Assembly (NCBI RefSeq): GCF_041270065.1
Contig: NZ_CP065958.1
Location: 2,170,001-2,234,000, forward strand
DNA length: 64,000 bases
Direction: 5' to 3'
Origin: Streptomyces fradiae
GTDB lineage: Bacteria > Actinomycetota > Actinomycetes > Streptomycetales > Streptomycetaceae
Position 1 is the stretch's first letter. Every line of letters begins with the position of its first letter. The notes under the pieces were generated by a model. That model was not told where the DNA came from, made no database searches, and worked only from the letters and a program-made list of their open reading frames with translations. Position numbers and translations under genes: made by a program. Below are positions 36,950-45,627 of the stretch, piece after piece.

Positions 36950-38116
36950 ATGCGAGCCGTCCGCCTCTCCGTCGTCACCGCCGCCGCGACCGCGGCCGCC
37001 CTGGCCGCCGTCACGGGCTGCGCGCAGAAAGGCGACGCCAAGGGCGGCGAGGCCGACGGCGTCACGGTGATCGCCAAGGACGACTCCTGCGAGGTCTCCA
37101 AGACCTCCTTCCCGGCCGGCCACCTCAAGCTGAACGTGGAGAACCGCGGCAGCAAGGTCACCGAGGTCTACGTCCTCTACCCGGACGCCCGGATCGTCAC
37201 CGAGCGCGAGAACATCGGCCCCGGCACCAAGGCCACCGTCACCGCCGAGATCAAGGCCGGTGACTACGAGATCGCCTGCAAGCCCGGCATGAAGGGCGAC
37301 GGCATCAAGCAGAAGGTCACCGCCACCGCCGGCAAGGGCGCCGCCGCGGGCCCGAAGCGCTCCCCCGAGATGGACGCGGCCGTCGCCGCCTACCGCCAGT
37401 ACGTGCAGGCGCAGGCCGACGAGACGCTCCCCAAGGTGAAGACCTTCACCGACGCGGTCCGCGCCGGTGACGTCGAGGCCGCCAAGAAGGCCTACGCCGA
37501 CTCCCGCATCGGCTGGGAGCGCACCGAGCCGGTCGCCGAGTCCTTCGGCGACATCGACCCGAAGGTCGACGTCCGCGAGGACGGCCTGGAGGCCGGCCAG
37601 GACCCGGCGAAGGACTGGACCGGCTGGCACCGCCTGGAGAAGGCGCTGTGGCAGGACAAGAAGATCGGCGACCGCGAGAAGCAGCTCGCCGACCTCCTCG
37701 ACAAGGACCTCGCGGACTGGGTGAAGCGGGTCGGCAAGGCCGACATCACCCCCACCTCGATGGCCAACGGCGCCAAGGAGCTCCTGGACGAGGTCGCCAC
37801 CGGCAAGGTCACCGGCGAGGAGGAGCGCTACTCGCACACCGACCTGGTCGACTTCAAGGCCAACGTCGAGGGCGCCCAGAAGTCCTACGAGCTGCTCAAG
37901 CCGGTCGCGCAGAAGAACGACCCCAAGCTGGTCGCCGAACTCGACAAGCAGTTCGCCGCCCTGAACACCCTGCTCGACAAGTACCGCACGGACAAGGCGA
38001 GCTACGTCTTCACCTCGTACGACAAGGTCGGCAAGCCCGAGCGCAAGGAGCTGTCGGACGGCGTCAACGCGCTGGCCGAGCCGCTCTCCAAGCTCGCCGC
38101 CGCGGTCGTGAAGTAG
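36950..38116 (+). CDS. efeO: Iron uptake lipoprotein EfeO
   Basis: A 388-residue component of the EfeUOB ferrous iron system. It has a lipoprotein signal (lipobox near TGC, residues about 22-24), then an N-terminal cupredoxin-like domain (about 35-125) and a C-terminal M75 (imelysin-like) domain with GWHRLEKALWQ, the HxxE iron motif. It delivers iron at the outer face of the membrane. It leads an operon efeO-efeB-efeU under iron boxes. Confidence 0.93.
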   Translation: MRAVRLSVVTAAATAAALAAVTGCAQKGDAKGGEADGVTVIAKDDSCEVSKTSFPAGHLKLNVENRGSKVTEVYVLYPDARIVTERENIGPGTKATVTAEIKAGDYEIACKPGMKGDGIKQKVTATAGKGAAAGPKRSPEMDAAVAAYRQYVQAQADETLPKVKTFTDAVRAGDVEAAKKAYADSRIGWERTEPVAESFGDIDPKVDVREDGLEAGQDPAKDWTGWHRLEKALWQDKKIGDREKQLADLLDKDLADWVKRVGKADITPTSMANGAKELLDEVATGKVTGEEERYSHTDLVDFKANVEGAQKSYELLKPVAQKNDPKLVAELDKQFAALNTLLDKYRTDKASYVFTSYDKVGKPERKELSDGVNALAEPLSKLAAAVVK

Positions 38117-38147
38117 CAGAGGGCACGAGGGAGAAGGGGCCCCGGAC

Positions 38148-39449
38148 ATGAGCGAGGACACCACCACCACGGCGACCGCCGAGGACACTCGGGTCGCCGG
38201 GCGGCCGGAGGGCTCCGCGCCCTCCCGCCGCGCGGTCATCGGCTGGGGCGGCGCCGGGCTCGCGCTCGGTGCAGCCGCCGCGGGCGGCGCCGTCGCCCTG
38301 GCCCGGGGCCGCGAGGACGACACCGCCCCGGTCGCCGACACCGGCTCGGCCGTCCCCTTCCACGGCGCCCACCAGGCCGGCATCGCCACCGCCGTCCAGG
38401 ACCGGCTGCACTTCGCGTCCTTCGACGTGAAGACGACCGACCGCGCGGAGCTGATCCAGCTCCTGAAGGACTGGACCCGGGCCGCCGAGCGGATGACGGC
38501 CGGTCACGAGGTCGGCGAGGGCGCCTACGGCGGCCTGCCGGAGGCGCCGCCGGACGACACCGGCGAGGCCCTCGGCCTCAAGCCCTCCCGGCTCACCCTC
38601 ACCATCGGCTTCGGCCCCTCGCTCTTCGACGGGCGCTTCGGGCTCGCCGGCAAGCGGCCGGCGGCCCTGGTCGACCTGCCCAAGTTCCCCGGCGACAACC
38701 TGGACGCGGCCCGCAGCGGCGGCGACCTGTGCGTGCAGGCCTGCGCGGACGACCCGCAGGTCGCCGTGCACGCCATCCGCAACCTGGCCCGGATCGGCTT
38801 CGGCAAGGTCGCGGTGCGCTGGTCGCAGCTGGGCTTCGGCAAGACCTCCTCGACCACCCCGGACGCGCAGACCCCGCGCAACCTCTTCGGCTTCAAGGAC
38901 GGCACCCGCAACATCGCGGGCACCGAGACCGACCGCCTGGAGAAGCACGTGTGGGTGTCCGGCAAGGACGCCCAGGGCCCGGCGGCCTGGCTCGACGGCG
39001 GCTCCTACCTGGTGGCCCGCCGGATCCGGATGAACATCGAGACCTGGGACCGCACTCCGCTCGCCGAGCAGGAGGACATCTTCGGCCGCGACAAGAAGGA
39101 AGGCGCGCCGGTCGGCAAGGCCAAGGAGCACGACGAGCCGTTCCTGAAGGCCATGAAGCCGGACTCGCACGTGCGCCTCGCGCACCCCGACTCCAACGGC
39201 GGGGCGACCATCCTGCGCCGCGGCTACTCCTTCACCGACGGCACGGACGGCCTCGGGCGGCTTGAGGCCGGTCTCTTCTTCCTCGCCTACCAGCGGGACG
39301 TCCGCACCGGCTTCATCCCGGTGCAGACCTCGCTGTCCCGCAGCGACGCGCTCAACGAGTACACCCAGCACGTGGGTTCGGCGATCTTCGCGGTTCCGCC
39401 CGGCGTCCGGGACAAGGACGACTGGTGGGGCCGGGAGCTGTTCGCGTAA
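38148..39449 (+). CDS. efeB: Deferrochelatase/DyP-type peroxidase EfeB
   Basis: A 433-residue heme peroxidase exported by the Tat path: residues about 24-52 contain SRRAVIGWGGAGLALGAAAA. The DyP signature GFKDGTRN with catalytic Asp lies near residue 250, and the proximal His is in SDSHVRLAHPDSN-type sequence near 345. It oxidises ferrous to ferric iron or extracts iron from heme for EfeU. It is 31 bp after efeO. Confidence 0.94.
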   Translation: MSEDTTTTATAEDTRVAGRPEGSAPSRRAVIGWGGAGLALGAAAAGGAVALARGREDDTAPVADTGSAVPFHGAHQAGIATAVQDRLHFASFDVKTTDRAELIQLLKDWTRAAERMTAGHEVGEGAYGGLPEAPPDDTGEALGLKPSRLTLTIGFGPSLFDGRFGLAGKRPAALVDLPKFPGDNLDAARSGGDLCVQACADDPQVAVHAIRNLARIGFGKVAVRWSQLGFGKTSSTTPDAQTPRNLFGFKDGTRNIAGTETDRLEKHVWVSGKDAQGPAAWLDGGSYLVARRIRMNIETWDRTPLAEQEDIFGRDKKEGAPVGKAKEHDEPFLKAMKPDSHVRLAHPDSNGGATILRRGYSFTDGTDGLGRLEAGLFFLAYQRDVRTGFIPVQTSLSRSDALNEYTQHVGSAIFAVPPGVRDKDDWWGRELFA

Positions 39450-39482
39450 CCGCTTCGCCGCGTATCCAAGAAGGGAACCGCC

Positions 39483-40376
39483 GTGTTCGGCAACTATCTG
39501 ATCGGCCTGCGCGAGGGGCTCGAAGCGAGCCTCGTCGTCTGCATCCTCATCGCGTATCTGGTGAAGACGGGGCGCCGGGACGCCCTGCGGCCGATCTGGA
39601 TCGGCATCGGCGTCGCGGTCGGACTCGCGCTCGCCTTCGGCGCCGGGCTCGAATTCGGCTCGCAGGAGCTGACCTTCGAGGCGCAGGAGCTGCTCGGCGG
39701 CTCGCTGTCGATCCTCGCCGTGGTGCTTGTGACCTGGATGGTCTTCTGGATGCGGCGCACCGCCCGGCATCTGAAGGCCGAGCTGCACGGCCGGCTGGAC
39801 GCCGCGCTGCAGATGGGCACCGGCGCGCTGGTCGCGACCGCGTTCCTCGCGGTCGGCCGGGAGGGCCTGGAGACCGCGCTGTTCGTGTGGGCGTCGGTAC
39901 GGGCCTCCTCGGACGGCACGTACGCGCCGCTGACCGGTGTGGTGCTCGGCCTCCTCACGGCGGTGCTGCTCGGCTGGCTGTTCTACCGGGGCGCGCTGAA
40001 GATCAACCTGGCGAAGTTCTTCACCTGGACCGGCGGCATGCTGGTCGTGGTGGCGGCCGGCGTCCTCGCGTACGGCGTGCACGACCTGCAGGAGGCCCGC
40101 TTCCTGGGCGGCCTGGAGAACAAGGCCTTCGACATCTCCGCGACGATCCCGCCGGACAGCTGGTACGGCACGCTGCTGAAGGGCGTGTTCAACTTCCAGC
40201 CGGATCCGACGGTCGTTCAGATCACGGTGTGGGCGCTGTATCTGATCCCCACGCTCGCGATCTTCCTGGCCCCGGTAGGGTCGGGTCCGTCCAGGCGGGT
40301 GGAGAAGCAGAAGGCGACCGAGAGCGATGAGAAGGCTGAGCCGAACCGGGCGAACCAGGCCGAGGCGACCGGCTGA
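39483..40376 (+). CDS. efeU: Iron permease EfeU (FTR1 family)
   Basis: A 297-residue membrane permease with seven hydrophobic segments. Both REGLE iron-binding motifs are present (LREGLEASLVV near residue 10 and GREGLETALFV near residue 125). It passes ferric iron delivered by EfeO/EfeB across the membrane. The gene starts at a GTG with AAGGGAACC upstream. Its end overlaps the first frame of the next gene. Confidence 0.94.
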   Translation: MFGNYLIGLREGLEASLVVCILIAYLVKTGRRDALRPIWIGIGVAVGLALAFGAGLEFGSQELTFEAQELLGGSLSILAVVLVTWMVFWMRRTARHLKAELHGRLDAALQMGTGALVATAFLAVGREGLETALFVWASVRASSDGTYAPLTGVVLGLLTAVLLGWLFYRGALKINLAKFFTWTGGMLVVVAAGVLAYGVHDLQEARFLGGLENKAFDISATIPPDSWYGTLLKGVFNFQPDPTVVQITVWALYLIPTLAIFLAPVGSGPSRRVEKQKATESDEKAEPNRANQAEATG

Positions 40377-41415
40377 CGCGCTGCCGGGCCGACCGGGCCG
40401 AATGAGCTCGGTGGGCCGGCCGGGCCGACCGGGAAGCACGGGCCGGCCGGGCCTGGCGGTGATCGCCGCGACCGTGCTCGCGCTGACCGCGAGCGGCTGT
40501 GTGACCGTCCACGGCGAGCAGGCGCTGATCCCTGCGGCGAGCCCGGCCGAGGCCGCGCAGGCCCTCCAGGAGTTCACCGCGGCCTACAACAAGGCCGACA
40601 AGGCGTACGACCCGGCCCTCGACGCGGACCAGGTCACCGGTCCGCTCGGCGAGATCAACCAGGCCGGACTGCGCTCGCGGCAGATCACCACCCCCGGCGG
40701 CAACAAGAACCACACGCCGCTCGAACTGACCGACGCGAAGTTCGTCGTGCCGCGCAAGGCCGGCTGGCCGCGCTGGTTCGTCGCCGACACCGACTCCAAC
40801 CGGGACACCGACAAGGGCCCGAACGACACCCGCTGGCTGGTCGTCTTCGTACGCAACAGCGCCGCGAAGCCGTGGGAGGTCGCCTACCTGTCGATCCTGT
40901 CCCCGGACGAGGTGCCCGCCTTCCGCACCGAGGAGGGGTACGCGGTGCCGGTCGCCGCCGGCGGCACGGAGCTCGCGGTCGCACCGGGGCGGCTCGGCGA
41001 GCGGTACGTGTCCTTCCTCAAGGACGGGCAGCAGGGGCTGTTCGCGCCCGGCACCCACACCACCGGCTGGCGCACGGAACGCACCAAGGCCGCCAACCGG
41101 CCGGGCCTGGCCACCCAGTACGTCGACCAGGCCGAGAGCCGGGGCGACTTCGCGCCGCTCGCCCTCGCGACGGAGGACGGCGGCGCCCTGGTCTTCTTCG
41201 CCACCCGCTACTTCGAGCGGCAGACCGCCGCGCCCGGCTACCGGCCGAAGGTGGGCGCGGACGTGCGGGCCCTGATGACCGGCGAGATCAAGAACACGAT
41301 CACCAAGCGCTGGGTGTCCAGCCAGGCGGCCCTGGTGAAGCCGGCGGGCACGCAGACGGACGGCGTCGAGGTCCTGGGCCGGCTGCAGGGCGTGACGGCG
41401 GCGGAGGGCTCGTAG
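40327..41415 (+). CDS. Lipoprotein of unknown function after efeU
   Basis: A 362-residue exported protein. A long Arg/Pro/Gly-rich n-region leads to a hydrophobic stretch and lipobox TASGC near residue 58. The rest is a soluble domain of about 300 residues with no motif I recognise (WLVVFVRNSAAKPWEVAYLS, FERQTAAPGYRPK). The start is uncertain: ATG 40327 overlaps efeU by 50 bp, and ATG 40402 gives a more normal signal peptide. It may be the last gene of the iron operon or separate. Confidence 0.75.
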   Translation: MRRLSRTGRTRPRRPADALPGRPGRMSSVGRPGRPGSTGRPGLAVIAATVLALTASGCVTVHGEQALIPAASPAEAAQALQEFTAAYNKADKAYDPALDADQVTGPLGEINQAGLRSRQITTPGGNKNHTPLELTDAKFVVPRKAGWPRWFVADTDSNRDTDKGPNDTRWLVVFVRNSAAKPWEVAYLSILSPDEVPAFRTEEGYAVPVAAGGTELAVAPGRLGERYVSFLKDGQQGLFAPGTHTTGWRTERTKAANRPGLATQYVDQAESRGDFAPLALATEDGGALVFFATRYFERQTAAPGYRPKVGADVRALMTGEIKNTITKRWVSSQAALVKPAGTQTDGVEVLGRLQGVTAAEGS

Positions 41416-41449
41416 GCCGCCGGTGCGCCCCTGCCGGGCAGGCCCCGGC

Positions 41450-42226
41450 TCAGCGCCAGGCGATCTCGTGGTCGGCCGACTCACCCTGCTCCGCCCGCTC
41501 GGCGGCGTGCCGGGCGCAGGCGTCGGTGAGCGCCTCCAGGAGGTTCAGCGGCTCGGGCAGCGCGTGCTCGGGGCCGCGCAGCCAGGACAGGACGGGCTGG
41601 CTGCCCTCGTCACCGGGGAGCCGGGACGGCGGCACGAGGACGTAGGAGCCGCGGCAGTGCCAGCGCAGGCCGGGGTGCTCGTCCATGGTCTCGGGGTGGC
41701 AGTCCAGCTCGCAGGGCCACCACTCGTCCTCGTCCTCGGGGGTGCCGCGGGTGGCGGTGAAGAAGTACATACGGCCCGCGTCGGGCCGGTCCTCGGCGGC
41801 CTCGGAGACGGACACCGGGCCGACCTCGGCGCCCTCGGCGAGCAGCCGCTCCAGGGCGGCCCGGCCGGCGGCGAGGGGCACGTCGAGCACGTCGTGCACC
41901 ATGCCGGTGGCGGTGATGAAGTTCGCCTCGGGGTGGCCCTTGGCCCAGCGCTCGATCTGGGCGCGGTCGGTGGTCGACTGGGTCTGCCAGGCGAAGGAGA
42001 CGGGGTGCCGGGCGGGGGTGGGACAGCCGATCCGCTCGCAGGAGCAGCGGTATCCGACGGGGTAGGCGGCGGGCGCGACGGGCATTCCCGCGGCGGCGAC
42101 GGCCAGGATCGACTTCTCGCGTCCGTTCTCGAGCTCGGCCGCCGAGGGCTTGGGCTTGGAGCGCCTGCGGAACCACTGCGCGAGTCTGCTCTCCGTGCCG
42201 CGGTAGCGGCCGATGCCGTCGCCCAT
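41450..42226 (-). CDS. Bifunctional primase/polymerase-like (prim-pol) protein
   Basis: A 258-residue protein with an N-terminal prim-pol-like domain: AVAAAGMPVAPAAYPVGYRCSC, with a Cys pair (CSCERIGCPTPARHPVS), typical of Streptomyces prim-pol relatives that usually sit in plasmids and phages. The later core acid residues are only partly recognisable (HDVLDVPLAAGRAAL), so activity is uncertain. It stands alone without helicase or replication genes. Confidence 0.72.
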   Translation of the reverse strand: MGDGIGRYRGTESRLAQWFRRRSKPKPSAAELENGREKSILAVAAAGMPVAPAAYPVGYRCSCERIGCPTPARHPVSFAWQTQSTTDRAQIERWAKGHPEANFITATGMVHDVLDVPLAAGRAALERLLAEGAEVGPVSVSEAAEDRPDAGRMYFFTATRGTPEDEDEWWPCELDCHPETMDEHPGLRWHCRGSYVLVPPSRLPGDEGSQPVLSWLRGPEHALPEPLNLLEALTDACARHAAERAEQGESADHEIAWR

Positions 42227-42235
42227 CTATCCCCT

Positions 42236-42283
42236 CACACTCATGGTCACACTCATGGTCGCGCTCGTGGTCACACGCATGCT
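42236..42283. repeat. Four-unit 12-bp tandem repeat upstream of the prim-pol gene
   Basis: Units CACACTCATGGT (42236, 42248), CGCGCTCGTGGT (42260) and CACACGCATGCT (42272) are in tandem, just before the start of the prim-pol gene on the minus strand. Confidence 0.8.
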
Positions 42284-42383
42284 CGCCCGGTGGTCGTCCG
42301 GCGCCCGCCCGGAGTTCACCCGGTCGGCACTCCATGGTCCCACCATCCTGCGCCCCGGGTGACCGGAGTCGGGAACCGGGGTC

Positions 42384-43046
42384 TCATTTCCGGACGAGCA
42401 GCCCGCGCAGCACGAGGTCGACGAGGGAGTCGGCGTAGGCGTGGGTGAGCGGCAGGGTGCGGTTCAGCCAGCGGTGGTGAAGGGGGCCGACGAGGAGCTC
42501 CAGGGCGATGCGGGGGTCGGCGGCGGGGTCGACCAGGCCGGCCGCCTGGGCGGCCTCGATGCGGCGCGCGTACAGGCGGAGCTGGGGTTCCAGGAGCCGG
42601 GCGGTGAACTCGGCGCCGAGGTCCGGGTCGACGATCCCCTCGGCGGCGAGCGCGCGGGCGGTCCGGTCGAAGGCGGGGTCGTTGAGCTCGTCGACGGTGG
42701 CGCGGAGCACGGCCTTGAGGTCGGCGGCGAGGTCGCCGGTGTCGGGGATCTCACTCCCGGCGGGGCCGCCGGCCGCCTCCTCGGCGAGGTCGAGGAAGGC
42801 CTCCAGGAGGACGGCGGCCTTGGAGTTGGCGGGCCACCAGCGGTAGATGGTCTGCTTGCCGACTCCGGCGCGGGCGGCGATGCCCTCGACGGTGGTCCTG
42901 GCGTAGCCGTGCTCGGCGACGAGGGCGAGGGCGGCGGCGTAGATGGCGCGCCGGGAGCGCTCGCTGCGCCGGGAGGCGTCGGGCGCCTTCGGGTCGGGGG
43001 CCTTGGCGTCGGAGGCCTGGGGGTCGGAGGCCTGGGTATCGGACAT
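42384..43046 (-). CDS. TetR/AcrR-family regulator
   Basis: A 220-residue repressor. The first 25 residues are a repetitive Ser/Asp/Pro/Ala/Lys tail (ASDPQ, ASDAK, APDPK, APDAS), then a helix-turn-helix at about 30-75 (TTVEGIAARAGVGKQTIYRWW). The C-terminal domain resembles TetR_C_16/AefR-like members. TAGATT lies 6 bases before the ATG with no ribosome site, so it is probably leaderless, and a CGAGACG/CGTCTCG palindrome covers the -35 position. Regulation of itself is likely; its other target is unknown. Confidence 0.88.
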   Translation of the reverse strand: MSDTQASDPQASDAKAPDPKAPDASRRSERSRRAIYAAALALVAEHGYARTTVEGIAARAGVGKQTIYRWWPANSKAAVLLEAFLDLAEEAAGGPAGSEIPDTGDLAADLKAVLRATVDELNDPAFDRTARALAAEGIVDPDLGAEFTARLLEPQLRLYARRIEAAQAAGLVDPAADPRIALELLVGPLHHRWLNRTLPLTHAYADSLVDLVLRGLLVRK

Positions 43047-43052
43047 GCGTCC

Positions 43053-43083
43053 AATCTAGCAGTCGACGAGACGCATCGTCTCG
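43053..43083 (-). promoter_or_regulatory. Leaderless promoter and operator of the TetR gene
   Basis: On the minus strand the -10 is TAGATT (43053-43058), 6 bases from the ATG. The palindrome CGAGACG-CAT-CGTCTCG (43067-43083) overlaps the expected -35. A TetR dimer bound there would block its own promoter. Confidence 0.65.
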
Positions 43084-43203
43084 CCGGTTGATCTTCATCC
43101 GAACCACCCGAACGGTCCACTGCGCGGGACGCCCCGGAAGCGCACCATGGGCTCACAGATCAGCGCTCGCCGATCAGCACCTCGTACAGCAGAGGAGCCC
43201 TCT

Positions 43204-44040
43204 TTGCGCACCACTCCGCGTGAGCCCTCGCCCCGCCGCTACCTCATGTGCCCACCCACGCACTTCGAGGTGACGTACTCCATCAACCCCTGGATGGATC
43301 CCACGAAGCCGGTCGACCTGCGCCTGGCGCTCGCGCAGTGGGAGGACCTGCGCGACCGCTACCGCGCGCTCGGCCACACCGTCGAGCTGCTCGACCCCGT
43401 CCCGGGCCTGCCCGACATGGTCTTCGCCGCGAACGGCGCGACCGTGGTGGACGGCCGGGTGCTCGGGGCGCGGTTCGCCCACCCGGAGCGGTCCGGCGAG
43501 GCGGCGGCGCACCTGGACTGGTTCCGGCGAAACGGTTGCCCGGAGGCGGACCTCCGGGTGCCGGAGCACGTCAACGAGGGCGAGGGCGACTTCGCCGTGA
43601 CCGCCTCGTGGATCCTGGCCGGCCGGGGCTTCCGCTCCAGTCCGCTCTCGCACGACGAGGCCCAGGAGTTCTTCGGGCGTCCGGTGATCGGCCTGGAGCT
43701 GGTGGACCCGCGCTACTACCACCTGGACACCGCGCTGAGCGTCCTCGACGACGCCCGGGACGAGCTCATGTACTTCCCGGACGCCTTCTCCCCCGGCAGC
43801 CGCGCCGTCCTGAAGCGCCTGTTCCCGGACGCCCTGCTCGTGGGCGCCGCGGACGCCGCCGTGCTCGGTCTGAACGCGGTGAGCGACGGCCGGCACGTGC
43901 TGCTTCCGCAGGCGGCGGTGGGCCTGTACGAGCCGCTGCGGGAGCGTGGCTTCGAGCCGGTCGGGATGGACCTGGGCGAGCTGCTGAAGGGCGGCGGCAG
44001 CGTGAAGTGCTGCACGCAGGAGCTGCGCGCCGCGGTCTAG
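43204..44040 (+). CDS. ddaH: Dimethylarginine dimethylaminohydrolase
   Basis: A 278-residue member of the amidinotransferase/hydrolase fold. The motif CPPTHFEVTYSINPWM near the start, the His in YYHLDTALSVL (about residue 180) and the nucleophile region GGGSVKCCTQELR at the C-terminus are typical of DDAH, which turns methylated arginines to citrulline. A TTG start at 43204 has GAGGAG 9 bases upstream; a longer version from ATG 43147 is possible. It is convergent with the Rsm22-like gene across a tandem repeat. Confidence 0.88.
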   Translation: MRTTPREPSPRRYLMCPPTHFEVTYSINPWMDPTKPVDLRLALAQWEDLRDRYRALGHTVELLDPVPGLPDMVFAANGATVVDGRVLGARFAHPERSGEAAAHLDWFRRNGCPEADLRVPEHVNEGEGDFAVTASWILAGRGFRSSPLSHDEAQEFFGRPVIGLELVDPRYYHLDTALSVLDDARDELMYFPDAFSPGSRAVLKRLFPDALLVGAADAAVLGLNAVSDGRHVLLPQAAVGLYEPLRERGFEPVGMDLGELLKGGGSVKCCTQELRAAV

Positions 44041-44041
44041 C

Positions 44042-44091
44042 GCTCAGTCCTCGCCCTCAGTCCTCGCTCTCAGTCCTCGCCCTCAGTCCTC
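44042..44091. repeat. 13-bp tandem repeat between ddaH and the Rsm22-like gene
   Basis: Units of GCCCTCAGTCCTC and variants occur from 44042 (11-bp partial), 44053, 44066 and 44079. The minus-strand stop of the methyltransferase gene (44083-44085) lies inside the array. Confidence 0.8.
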
Positions 44092-45066
44092 GTCGGTCTC
44101 CGGGGGCCAGGGGTCGCCCCAGTCCGCGTCCCTGGCCTCCTTGTACAGCGCACCGTGCCGCTTGGTGACCGTCTCCCTGCCGAGCCCGTCCGGCCCGCAC
44201 AGCTCCAGGAGCACCTGGCCCTTGCGGATCTGCGGCTTGCGGGTCACCCGGGACGGGGCCGGGGTGACGGGGAAGCGGGTGGCGGCGACGTACGCGTACT
44301 TCTCGTCCTCGTACGGCAGCGAGCCGCCCTTCACCTTGCGGTGCAGCGAGGACCGGCTGACCCGGGCCGCGAAGTGGCACCAGTCGCTGCCCGGCACGAT
44401 CGGGCAGGCGCCGCTGTGCGGGCAGGGCGCGGCGACGGTGAAGCCGGCCTCGACGAGGAGGGTGCGGGCGGCGATGATCCGCTCGTAGCCGTCGGGGGTG
44501 CCGGCCTCGACGATCACCACGGCCCGCGCGGCGCGGGCGGCCTCGGTGACGAGCGCGGTGCGGTCCGCCTCGGTGAGCTCGTTGAGGACGTACGAGACGG
44601 TCACCAGGTCGGTCTCGGCGAGCTTCAGGGCCGAGCCGATGCGCTCGCGCCGCCACTCGGCCTCGAACACGCCCCCGGCCAGCTCCTTGCCGATCGCGAG
44701 GGCCGGCTCGGCCCAGTCGAGCACGGTGGTGCGGGCGGCGCCCTCCCAGGCCTCCGCGACCGCCCAGCTCGCGGCGCCGGTGCCGCCGCCGACATCGGTG
44801 TGGGTGGCGGGCGTCCAGTCGGGCGCGGCGTCCGCGAGGGCGTACAGCGCGGCCCGTACCGCCTCGAAGGTGGCGGGCATCCGGTACGCGGCGTAGGCGG
44901 CGACATCGGACCGGTCGCGCAGCACCGGCGCGTGCGTCTGGGTCGCCCCGCGGTAGTTGGCGATCAGCCGCTCGACGGCCTGCGCGGCCTGCCGCGGCGG
45001 CAGCCCGTCGAGTACGGCGCCGAGCGCGGCGCGCAGGGTGTCGGCGGAGGGGGCGGAGGCGTTCAC
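44083..45066 (-). CDS. Rsm22-family methyltransferase-like protein
   Basis: A 327-residue member of the Rsm22 family, known for roles in small-subunit ribosome assembly. The SAM-binding motif HTDVGGGTGAASWAVAEAW and the Cys/His cluster APCPHSGACPI with DWCHFAARVSRS (a likely iron-sulfur or zinc site in the family) are present. The start is GTG with TAGAAT 6 bases upstream and no ribosome site, so probably leaderless. In bacteria the exact role is poorly known. Confidence 0.87.
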   Translation of the reverse strand: MNASAPSADTLRAALGAVLDGLPPRQAAQAVERLIANYRGATQTHAPVLRDRSDVAAYAAYRMPATFEAVRAALYALADAAPDWTPATHTDVGGGTGAASWAVAEAWEGAARTTVLDWAEPALAIGKELAGGVFEAEWRRERIGSALKLAETDLVTVSYVLNELTEADRTALVTEAARAARAVVIVEAGTPDGYERIIAARTLLVEAGFTVAAPCPHSGACPIVPGSDWCHFAARVSRSSLHRKVKGGSLPYEDEKYAYVAATRFPVTPAPSRVTRKPQIRKGQVLLELCGPDGLGRETVTKRHGALYKEARDADWGDPWPPETDED

Positions 45067-45072
45067 CGCGAC

Positions 45073-45078
45073 ATTCTA
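45073..45078 (-). promoter_or_regulatory. -10 element of a leaderless promoter (Rsm22-like gene)
   Basis: TAGAAT on the minus strand lies 6 bases before the GTG start. The region lacks any Shine-Dalgarno sequence. Confidence 0.5.
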
Positions 45079-45131
45079 GTTCGACGTCCTCGTTCGCCGG
45101 CCTCCTTCGCCGACGCGGACCGGGGCGCGGC

Positions 45132-45602
45132 CTACGGCACCGCCCCGACCCCGTCCGCGTGCACCGCGCGCCATGCCGCCATCGAGGCGTTCCACTGGTC
45201 GCCGGTGAGTTCGGTGAGGGAAGCGGGGAAGAGGCCGTCCTCCTCCTTCGCGATGTGGGCGTGCAGCTCGTCGACGGAGCGGACGAAGGCGGCCCGGTCC
45301 TCCGGGTCGTCGAGGTCGAGGGCGGCGAGGAAGGCGGCGAGCTCGCGGTGTTCGCGGACGAGGGCGTCGATGTAGGCCGCGTACTCCTCGTTCTCCCGCA
45401 TCACCGCGAAGAGGCCGCGCTCCTCCCCCGCCCAGTGCGTGCGCAGCCGCCCGGCCATGTCGGCGACGAGTGCGCGGGCGCGGGCCGGGTCGCCGGTGTC
45501 GAGGGCCCGTACGGCGTCCCCGGCGAGGTCGGTGACGGCCTCGTGTTCGGCGATGAACTCCTTGATCAGGGGGATGTCGCGGCAGCCGCAGTAGTGGCAC
45601 AT
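45132..45602 (-). CDS. Hemerythrin-domain protein
   Basis: A 156-residue protein. The first residues are MCHYCGC, a Cys cluster common in this group, followed by a four-helix HHE domain: EFIAEHEAV, RTHWAGEERGLF, REHRELAAFL and ELHAHIAKEEDGLFP supply the His/Glu di-iron ligands. It may bind oxygen or sense NO or redox state. ATG 45602 is chosen; a GTG five codons upstream (45617) is possible. It sits 25 bp downstream of an MFS gene, so they may be co-transcribed. Confidence 0.88.
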   Translation of the reverse strand: MCHYCGCRDIPLIKEFIAEHEAVTDLAGDAVRALDTGDPARARALVADMAGRLRTHWAGEERGLFAVMRENEEYAAYIDALVREHRELAAFLAALDLDDPEDRAAFVRSVDELHAHIAKEEDGLFPASLTELTGDQWNASMAAWRAVHADGVGAVP

Positions 45603-45627
45603 GCCCCGGATCGTCACACCGGGGCGG

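Noticed and set aside
41450..42226. Prim-pol-like gene as a sign of an integrated plasmid
   Set aside because: No replication, transfer or integration genes adjoin it and its neighbours are ordinary chromosomal genes.
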